9,948 bases of DNA from Methanobacteriota archaeon (GTDB lineage: Archaea > Nanobdellota > Nanobdellia > Woesearchaeales > SM23-78): the NCBI GenBank assembly GCA_030637925.1, contig DAOWFR010000036.1, forward strand, positions 1 through 9,948, read 5' to 3'. Shown here piece after piece: positions 5,279 through 9,948 of the stretch (the stretch's first letter is position 1; every line of letters starts with the position of its first letter). The notes below the pieces were generated by a model that saw nothing but the letters and a program-made list of their open reading frames with translations, was not told the origin of the DNA and did not search any database. Both the position numbers and the translations under genes were made by a program.

Positions 5279-6268
5279 TCAAAGCTTTAACTCTTTTGCT
5301 ATTAGTTCTGCTTGTTCAACCAACACCTTTGCATGGCTAATAGGATCATTGCCAGCCTGCATCTCCAAAGTGATAGTTGTTAAGCCAGGATTATGCTTTA
5401 ATACTTCTCTAACAAAAGAAAGCACCTTCTCACTCTTAAGACCGCCAAGGGTTAAAGGGTTATGAGCATCAACCAGTCCTTTTTCAATACTACCATTAGG
5501 AACATTAATATGCACCTGGTATATCTTTCCTTTAGCTGCATCTATTATCTCTTTAATATAATCCTCTTCTTTACCTTTGAACTTTTTGCTTAGAACCTTG
5601 GTGTTAGCAGTTATGAACACATGAGACACATCAAACAAAAATCCAAAGTTGCCATTAGCCTTAATCTCAGGGTGCTCAAGAACTTTCCTTATGAAATCAG
5701 GAGAAGTAAAATAACTCACTAGCTTGACTATAATCTTCTCTCTTTCAGAAGAGAAATCTCTTTTTTCAACAACCTTCGGGTCATAGAAAGGGCTTGTTTC
5801 AAAGAGAATCTTCTTCTTGTTATCATTATCTAGACCTTTATTAATCAGATTTTCTAAGCGCAACAAGTTATTAATAATGTTATTCATCAACACCTCATCA
5901 TCATGACTTATAATACTAACCTCATCCTCATCTGCTTTGAGAACCATTTTTTTATGAAGAAAAAATATTTTATGACATGTATGAAAACCAACAACATGAG
6001 CATTCTCTTTTTTCATAACTTCAAGCATAGCCCCGTGCTCTTTGCTTGTAAGAATATCAACCAAGTGCTCATCAGTTAAGTCAAGCTTCAAGAACCTATT
6101 AGGATTATGAATAGAGACTTTTAAGCCAACCTCTTGAAACTTTTTCTCATCATCCCCATAATTACAAGTCTCAATTCCTGTAACAAAAGCAGACTCCTTA
6201 AGAAGCTTCATTGCTTCTTGGCTCTCTGAAAGCCTCTTACACCAAGAGACATAGATTTCCTTGTTCAT
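5279..6268 (-). CDS. Xylose-isomerase-like TIM-barrel protein, possibly MNIO/DUF692-related
   Basis: A 329-aa protein with strand-helix repeats of a TIM barrel and metal-ligand candidates at strand ends: SIHNPN (H54), HVVGFHTCH (H91, H96), ILFETSPFYDP (E157), FLFDVSHVFITAN (D213, H216), YQVHINVPNG (H253), GLVDAHNPLTLGG (D267, H269) and ITLEMQAG (E302). This order of E, D-V-x-x-V, VHI, D-x-H and E fits the AP-endonuclease/xylose-isomerase superfamily and resembles DUF692 (MNIO) proteins, which use two or three irons for oxidative peptide modification. The match is by motif only; a sugar isomerase/epimerase or a UvdE-like endonuclease remains possible. It starts 2 bp after the aRF1 stop, with no separate ribosome-binding site, so translation probably reinitiates. 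No RiPP precursor peptide is adjacent. Confidence 0.72.
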   Translation of the reverse strand: MNKEIYVSWCKRLSESQEAMKLLKESAFVTGIETCNYGDDEKKFQEVGLKVSIHNPNRFLKLDLTDEHLVDILTSKEHGAMLEVMKKENAHVVGFHTCHKIFFLHKKMVLKADEDEVSIISHDDEVLMNNIINNLLRLENLINKGLDNDNKKKILFETSPFYDPKVVEKRDFSSEREKIIVKLVSYFTSPDFIRKVLEHPEIKANGNFGFLFDVSHVFITANTKVLSKKFKGKEEDYIKEIIDAAKGKIYQVHINVPNGSIEKGLVDAHNPLTLGGLKSEKVLSFVREVLKHNPGLTTITLEMQAGNDPISHAKVLVEQAELIAKELKL

Positions 6269-6270
6269 TT

Positions 6271-7392
6271 TTATGTGTGCACAGGATACCTAAGAATAGC
6301 AGCAACACCACCCATCTCTTTTAACTGCACACCCTCCCTTGTCTCAACAGATATCACCTCTATCTCAGTCCCAACCTTTTTCACCATTTCATCAAACTCA
6401 TCCAGTAGCTCATCACTCAGATTCTCTGATAATAAAAGAGTATCAACAGCTCCCATCACAATGCACTCCTTAACCTGTTTTTCACCATAACTAACAGTCT
6501 CAGGCTTGGTAGCAAGCAAGTTAAAAAACCTCTGCATAAGCTTTTTTTCCTTAGCAACCTCTTCCTCTGCAAGCACATCCTGGCATTTCTCAAGCAATTC
6601 TTGCAAACCAAACTCTCCTGTATAACTCAAATCCTTCACAGTAATAATTTTATTCTTAACATCAGTTGTTAAATAACCTTTATTAATGAAATCATTGGTA
6701 GTAGTGCTAGGCCCACCAACAAGAATGCCTTTCATATCCTTTAAGAAAAGGAACTGGTTCTTCATGTACTCAGCAATCTTCTTATAATGATCCTTAATAG
6801 CACCTTCTCTTAAACGAGCAAACCTAGGAGCTGATTGACCACCAGCCCTTATCTTACCAGGCACTTCTGAATGAGTTTTTTGCAAAGGCACAATGGTTTT
6901 ACCCTTAAGCAAAGCAAGAGTAGCGTCTCTTCTATCCAAGACTACCATGCCATAAACATCCTCATGCTCAACTATCTCTTTTAATGGGTCAAGCACAAAC
7001 TCCTTGTCACACCTGTAAAGCCTCTGATTAAAAGGAATAGGAGGCTCAACACTCCAAACCTTAAAATCCTGCTGCCCTTCACGCTCAGCAACATTGCCAG
7101 AGAAAACAGCCAAGCCATGATCAGGAGTCCTTTTGAATAGTTTTAAGTGCTGAATCATTCTTTCAAGAGCATCTTGAACATTCTTTCTAGTGCTAGAACT
7201 TTTTATATTTGAAGCAGTGCCCTGCTCTTGCTGTAAATGATTAATAATCTTATTCATATCATAGCCAGAAGGAATATAAACTGTTACCAGCTCTGTATGG
7301 CGCCCTCTATGTTGCTCAAGCTCCTTAACAAAATGCTTTAACTTGAGCTTTTGCTTGGTACTAATCCTAAGCTTCTCCTTTTTGTCAGTCAT
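6271..7392 (-). CDS. prf1: Peptide chain release factor aRF1
   Basis: A 373-aa class-1 release factor that recognises all three stop codons in the ribosomal A site and triggers peptide release. Domain 1 carries NIKS (residues 62-65) and YRCDKEF (126-132, the YxCxxxF motif), the stop-decoding elements. Domain 2 has the catalytic GGQ (184-186) in AGGQSAPRFARLREG. Domain 3 begins at about ILVGGPSTTTNDF and ends with VDTLLLSENL and GGVAAILRY. It is shorter than the roughly 400-plus residues usual for archaea: between LLLSENL and the final EIEVISVETREG the Cys-rich minidomain usually found there is missing. It is the first gene of a three-gene operon with the TIM-barrel and SprT-like genes. A TATA box about 31 bp upstream makes the message nearly leaderless. 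Confidence 0.97.
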   Translation of the reverse strand: MTDKKEKLRISTKQKLKLKHFVKELEQHRGRHTELVTVYIPSGYDMNKIINHLQQEQGTASNIKSSSTRKNVQDALERMIQHLKLFKRTPDHGLAVFSGNVAEREGQQDFKVWSVEPPIPFNQRLYRCDKEFVLDPLKEIVEHEDVYGMVVLDRRDATLALLKGKTIVPLQKTHSEVPGKIRAGGQSAPRFARLREGAIKDHYKKIAEYMKNQFLFLKDMKGILVGGPSTTTNDFINKGYLTTDVKNKIITVKDLSYTGEFGLQELLEKCQDVLAEEEVAKEKKLMQRFFNLLATKPETVSYGEKQVKECIVMGAVDTLLLSENLSDELLDEFDEMVKKVGTEIEVISVETREGVQLKEMGGVAAILRYPVHT

Positions 7393-7417
7393 GTTAAACA
7401 GTAGATTATGGATAAGG

Positions 7418-7427
7418 GTTTATAAAT
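7418..7427 (-). promoter_or_regulatory. TATA box of the aRF1 operon
   Basis: ATTTATAAAC on the minus strand is centred about 31 bp before the aRF1 ATG. The predicted leader is about 5 nt. Confidence 0.6.
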
Positions 7428-7487
7428 GTTATTAAGAGCTTTATTAGAGGAGAATAATAGAAATATTTAAATACTTAAAAATCAAGA

Positions 7488-7497
7488 ATTATATATT
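7488..7497 (+). promoter_or_regulatory. TATA box of the receiver gene
   Basis: ATTATATATT is centred about 32 bp before the ATG at 7526. A 9-bp inverted repeat flanks it: TAAGAGCTT at 7433-7441 and AAGCTCTTA at 7500-7508, the second arm lying directly behind the box, where a bound regulator would affect polymerase. Confidence 0.55.
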
Positions 7498-7525
7498 ATA
7501 AGCTCTTAGTTTAGAGTTTTGGACA

Positions 7526-7903
7526 ATGGGAGAAAGGGCACCTAAGAAAAGGATTCTTATAGTGGAAGATGAACCTAGTATTATAGAGGGTTATCAATTT
7601 TTTCTTGGAGATAAATATGAGTTAGTGATTAAGAATTCTGGTGAAGAGGGTTTAGTTGAGGCAGTAAAAAATAATATAAATGGGATACTTGTTGACCAGT
7701 TTCTTGAAGGGAAAATGAGTGGTATAGATATGGTGAAACGCTATAATAAACGCGTATCAGAAAAGGACAGGGTTCCTGTTATTATGTGTACTGTCTGGCC
7801 TACTTTTGAAGAAGAGGCAAGAAAACTTGGCGCTAAGGATTATATTGTTAAGCCAATTAAATTTAATGAACTAAAAAAAACTGTTGAACACTATTTTCAC
7901 TGA
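7526..7903 (+). CDS. Stand-alone response-regulator receiver domain
   Basis: A 125-aa single CheY-like receiver. All phosphorylation residues are present: the acidic pair E14/D15 (ILIVEDEP), phospho-acceptor D57 (GILVDQFLEGKMSGIDMV), the switch residue T89 (MCTV) and K109 (YIVKPIKF). The domain ends almost at the stop, so no output domain is attached. It must act by binding a partner or in a phosphorelay. No histidine kinase, Che gene or HalX domain is in the window. Single-domain receivers are common in archaea and often of unknown output. The gene is monocistronic: divergent from aRF1 and convergent with the cupin gene 28 bp away. The ATG fits a leaderless start. Confidence 0.93.
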   Translation: MGERAPKKRILIVEDEPSIIEGYQFFLGDKYELVIKNSGEEGLVEAVKNNINGILVDQFLEGKMSGIDMVKRYNKRVSEKDRVPVIMCTVWPTFEEEARKLGAKDYIVKPIKFNELKKTVEHYFH

Positions 7904-7931
7904 CTAATTCTTTCAAAGAGTTTGATGAGAT

Positions 7932-8288
7932 CTAACCAAGAATCACATCATTTCTATTATAAGCAGGTGTGTTAGCAACTATTAGTTCTAAGGGTTTGTT
8001 AAGAGGATTCCTTGTTATATGCCACTTCTTTTCTAGGAAATGAACTTTATTTTTTGGTATTTCTAGAATATCTCCTTTTTTTACTTTCATTATTTTCCCT
8101 TCAATATTCAGATGGCCGTATCTTTTTGTTATGATATAAGTTTCTTTCATCTCTCTATGCTTATGAGGCTGTGCCTGTCCATTAATCCATGCATAGGCCA
8201 AACTCATGTTTTCTGTTCTGTAAAGCTCTGCTATTGAACCACATGTATCTTCAATCACCTCTAGTCTGTAAAGGTTCTTCATAATCAT
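7932..8288 (-). CDS. Small cupin-domain protein
   Basis: A 118-aa single cupin from the chosen start. Motif 1 reads PHKHREMKE, giving the H-x-H-x4-E metal ligands (H42, H44, E49), then a YIITKRYGHLNIEG turn and motif 2 with P78 and H83 (EIPKNKVHFLEK). The metal site looks complete, so a mononuclear metal centre is likely; the reaction is unknown. An upstream in-frame ATG at 8321 exists, but a GGAGGT Shine-Dalgarno lies 4 nt before the ATG at 8288, so 8288 is preferred (8282 is also possible). The start overlaps the radical SAM gene by 38 bp with the ribosome-binding site inside it, so the two are translationally linked. It may act on, or stabilise, the product of that enzyme; this is inference. 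Confidence 0.87.
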   Translation of the reverse strand: MIMKNLYRLEVIEDTCGSIAELYRTENMSLAYAWINGQAQPHKHREMKETYIITKRYGHLNIEGKIMKVKKGDILEIPKNKVHFLEKKWHITRNPLNKPLELIVANTPAYNRNDVILG

Positions 8289-9129
8289 ATGACCTCCTTG
8301 CATTTTCAAGATTCTTTTCAAAGCTTAAGAGCTCTGGCTTGTAAAAAGCTATTATTTCATCTTTTAATAAGTCTCCGAGATAAACATATTCTGTTCCTAT
8401 TGGTACATGAACCTTTCCATCTGTTTGGATTAAAAAATAAGCATTGTCTCTTAGATAGTTTGAGGAGTAAACTATGTCAAAAACATGCTTTCCTATTCTT
8501 CTTTCTGAATAACTAAACTCTTTATCAGATATTTCATATTCCTTTCTTATCTTCTTTGCTTTTCCTCTAGATGAGAATTGAAAGAGTTTCCATTTCTTTA
8601 TATTATAATTATCAAGAAAATCAGCTATTTCTCTTGCATAACCAATATTCTTTTTGCAGAGCATGGTATTAATTTTAAGATTAATTTTAGTATTTCCAAT
8701 AATTTCTATTAAGCTCTTTACTTCCTGGAAATGTCTTTTTCTCTTTCTAACAGAGTCATGGGTTTCTGAGTTATAACCATCTATTGGAAGACTAACCCAG
8801 TCAAGAACGCCTTCTAAGTTTTCAATTAGTTTTTCATTCAAGAGAACACCATTAGTTGACAATATTGTTTTTAACCCTAAATCATGACCATATCCTATTA
8901 ATTCTATAATATCTTTTCTGATTAATGGTTCTCCTCCTGCATAGTTAATGAGTTCTACCCCATTTTCTTTTAATTTTCTTATAATACCCCTTATTTTTTC
9001 TGTTGGCATATCCTCTATCACTCCTTCTGGATTTTCTCCTAAAAAGCAATAAGGACATCCCATGTTGCACTCATTAGTCAATTCCCAATTCACATAAGCT
9101 GGAATTATTTTCTGTTTTTTACCTATCAT
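8251..9129 (-). CDS. Radical SAM protein with viperin-like signatures
   Basis: A 292-aa radical SAM enzyme with the CxxxCxxC cluster motif C21-C25-C28 (CNMGCPYCF) and SAM-binding GGEP (65-68). Several stretches line up, from memory, with viperin (ddhNTP synthase), which dehydrates a nucleoside triphosphate to an antiviral chain terminator: VNW seven residues before the first Cys (N14), CF after the cluster, GVELINYAGGEP versus viperin GMEKINFSGGEP, LKINTML (K152), and KKWKLFQ (179-184) versus viperin VRWKVFQ. Two positions differ: L60 and A64 replace the viperin Lys and Ser before GGEP. No SPASM cysteine cluster is present. It may be a true prokaryotic viperin, a relative with another substrate, or an unrelated archaeal radical SAM family. 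It overlaps the cupin gene and is divergent from an Lrp/AsnC regulator. Confidence 0.8.
   Translation of the reverse strand: MIGKKQKIIPAYVNWELTNECNMGCPYCFLGENPEGVIEDMPTEKIRGIIRKLKENGVELINYAGGEPLIRKDIIELIGYGHDLGLKTILSTNGVLLNEKLIENLEGVLDWVSLPIDGYNSETHDSVRKRKRHFQEVKSLIEIIGNTKINLKINTMLCKKNIGYAREIADFLDNYNIKKWKLFQFSSRGKAKKIRKEYEISDKEFSYSERRIGKHVFDIVYSSNYLRDNAYFLIQTDGKVHVPIGTEYVYLGDLLKDEIIAFYKPELLSFEKNLENARRSYDYEEPLQTRGD
8292..8299 (-). promoter_or_regulatory. Shine-Dalgarno of the cupin gene, inside the radical SAM gene
   Basis: The minus strand reads AAGGAGGT followed by CAT and the ATG at 8288. It argues against the longer in-frame start at 8321. Confidence 0.7.
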
Positions 9130-9192
9130 TCTTATATTCTATATGTAAAATAGTAAACTTTATATATTAATAGCTTAAATATAGTTAATATT
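9130..9192. promoter_or_regulatory. Shared divergent promoter of the radical SAM/cupin and Lrp/AsnC genes
   Basis: A 63-bp, almost pure A/T spacer with one central near-symmetric box, TTTATATATTAA (9159-9170). It is about 29 bp from the plus-strand ATG at 9193 and 35 bp from the minus-strand ATG at 9129, so it can serve both directions. ATAG occurs at 9150, 9170 and 9181, about two and one helical turns apart, and CTATAT/ATATAG (9139-9144, 9179-9184) are inverted about the box. These are candidate sites for the Lrp/AsnC protein. Confidence 0.55.
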
Positions 9193-9681
9193 ATGGCAAA
9201 AATCATTAAAAATCCTGAAATATACCAACCTGACAAAAAGGATATAGAGATAATCAAAATACTAGAAGAAGAGGGAAGAATACCAATACTTAAGTTAGCA
9301 AAAAGAGTAAAGCTAAGCCATGAAACAGTAAGATACCGATTGAATAAGCTCATTAAAAAAGGAGTTATTGAAAAATTTATAGTAAGGATTAACAAGAAAA
9401 AATTAGGTTATAACATTTATGCTGTTATAATGATAGCAACCTGGAACTATACAAAAGAGGAATGGCAAGAATTCTTAGATTACCTGATGAAAAAAGAGAA
9501 CATAGTGTCTGTTGAAAAAATAACAGGCAGCTATGACTTAAAAATAGCTATATGGGCCAGAGATCCTGAAGAACTAGATACAATCTCACACAGCATTAAG
9601 ACAAGATTCTCAAAAATAATTAATAACTGGCAGAGTTTTATATTTACAAGACAATATAAGTGGAAAGAGCTTCCCTTTTGA
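9193..9681 (+). CDS. Lrp/AsnC family transcriptional regulator
   Basis: A 162-aa regulator. An N-terminal DKKD (14-17) opens the helix-turn-helix (about 18-60): EEEGRIPILKLAKRVKLSHE followed by the recognition helix TVRYRLNKLIKKGVI, the classic feast/famine layout. After a KLGYNIYAVIMI strand, the RAM (ligand-binding) domain spans about residues 72-150 and includes VEKITGSYDLKIAIWARDPEEL, where G112 and YD match the conserved G-x-x-D loop. Such proteins form dimers to octamers and respond to amino acids or related ligands. Length is normal. It faces the radical SAM/cupin pair across one A/T-rich promoter and is the likely regulator of that pair and itself. Its transcript may continue into Nop5, 9 bp downstream. 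Confidence 0.94.
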   Translation: MAKIIKNPEIYQPDKKDIEIIKILEEEGRIPILKLAKRVKLSHETVRYRLNKLIKKGVIEKFIVRINKKKLGYNIYAVIMIATWNYTKEEWQEFLDYLMKKENIVSVEKITGSYDLKIAIWARDPEELDTISHSIKTRFSKIINNWQSFIFTRQYKWKELPF

Positions 9682-9690
9682 TAACACAAA

Positions 9691-9948
9691 ATGAATAAAG
9701 AACTTTCTAACCTCAGAAAAAAGAATCTTGAGCTAGCCAGAAAAGCTGTTAAGGATTCTGTTAATCCTGACTTGTTCATAATTAATTCTATCAGTAATAT
9801 TGAGGAGTTGCAGAGGATAATTAACCTTATGACAAAGAGGCTTAGGGAATGGTATTCCTTGTATTTTCCAGAGCTTGATAAAAAGATACATGATAATCAG
9901 GCTTTTGTAAAACTAATTCTTAAAAAAGACAAAAAATCCTTGCTAAAA
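9691..9948 (+). CDS. nop5: Nop5/Nop56-type C/D-box RNP protein, 5' part
   Basis: The first 86 codons of a gene that continues past the window. The stretch from DLFIINSISNIEELQRIINL to the hallmark RLREWYSLYFPEL and DKKIHDNQAFVKLI matches the coiled-coil entry of archaeal Nop5 (Nop56/58 homologue), the scaffold bridging L7Ae, guide RNA and fibrillarin in 2'-O-methylation RNPs. Unusually, the frame starts only about 52 residues before the REWY motif; ordinary archaeal Nop5 has a fibrillarin-binding N-terminal domain of roughly 100 residues before this point. That domain cannot be encoded immediately upstream, because the Lrp/AsnC gene ends 9 bp before the ATG. No Shine-Dalgarno is visible. Fibrillarin, often next to nop5, would lie outside the window. 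Confidence 0.9.
   Translation, partial: MNKELSNLRKKNLELARKAVKDSVNPDLFIINSISNIEELQRIINLMTKRLREWYSLYFPELDKKIHDNQAFVKLILKKDKKSLLK

Noticed and set aside
6275..6490. Plus-strand open frame of 71 aa opposite the end of aRF1
   Set aside because: Shadow of domain 3 of aRF1. The Ser/Thr-rich content reflects the antisense of Glu/Val codons.
8289..8321. Longer cupin start at ATG 8321
   Set aside because: It would enlarge the overlap with the radical SAM gene to 71 bp, and the strong Shine-Dalgarno lies downstream of it, in front of ATG 8288.
8289..8516. Plus-strand open frame of 75 aa
   Set aside because: It is the antisense of the radical SAM gene, with no promoter or protein-like motif.
9132..9779. 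Two minus-strand open frames opposite the Lrp/AsnC and nop5 genes
   Set aside because: Both are antisense to confidently identified genes. The Ile/Phe/Ser-rich sequence is the usual shadow of A-rich coding DNA.

Overview
The window looks like a piece of an AT-rich archaeal chromosome. The firmest markers are a class-1 archaeal/eukaryotic-type release factor (aRF1, with NIKS and GGQ motifs), the beginning of a Nop5/Nop56-type C/D-box RNP protein, an Lrp/AsnC regulator, and promoters made of an archaeal TATA box about 25-37 bp before the start codon, so that many messages should be leaderless or nearly so. The compact proteins, very short spacers, reduced aRF1 and shortened Nop5 suggest a small-genome lineage such as a DPANN archaeon (Woesearchaeota/Pacearchaeota-like). 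That placement is an inference, not something the sequence proves.

Layout. 1-333 (+): 3' part of a PD-(D/E)XK (RecB/Cas4-like) nuclease. 345-1225 (-): two tandem paralogous genes of unknown family, each preceded by a virtually identical 43-bp promoter repeat. 1321-1653 (+): an Mth938-like domain protein. 1803-2119 (-): a cold-shock protein translationally coupled to an upstream 42-codon zinc-ribbon microprotein. 2290-2610 (-): a YkgJ-type cysteine-cluster protein. 2733-3488 (-): a 4-oxalocrotonate tautomerase-like protein behind an unrecognised 172-aa gene. 3646-4575 (+): aspartate carbamoyltransferase (pyrB). 4583-7392 (-): an aRF1 / xylose-isomerase-like TIM barrel / SprT-like metalloprotease operon. 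7526-7903 (+): a stand-alone response-regulator receiver. 7932-9129 (-): a radical SAM enzyme with viperin-like sequence signatures plus an overlapping cupin. 9193-9681 (+): the divergently transcribed Lrp/AsnC regulator. 9691-9948 (+): the start of Nop5, running off the window.

How the parts may work together. Most blocks are independent housekeeping or small accessory genes. Three groupings look functional. (i) The viperin-like radical SAM enzyme and cupin overlap and share one divergent promoter region with an Lrp/AsnC regulator, which probably controls them. (ii) aRF1, the TIM barrel and the SprT-like protease are separated by only 2 and 15 bp and should be co-transcribed. (iii) The zinc-ribbon microprotein and Csp overlap in an ATGA stop/start. 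No rRNA, tRNA, CRISPR array, transposase or insertion sequence was seen.
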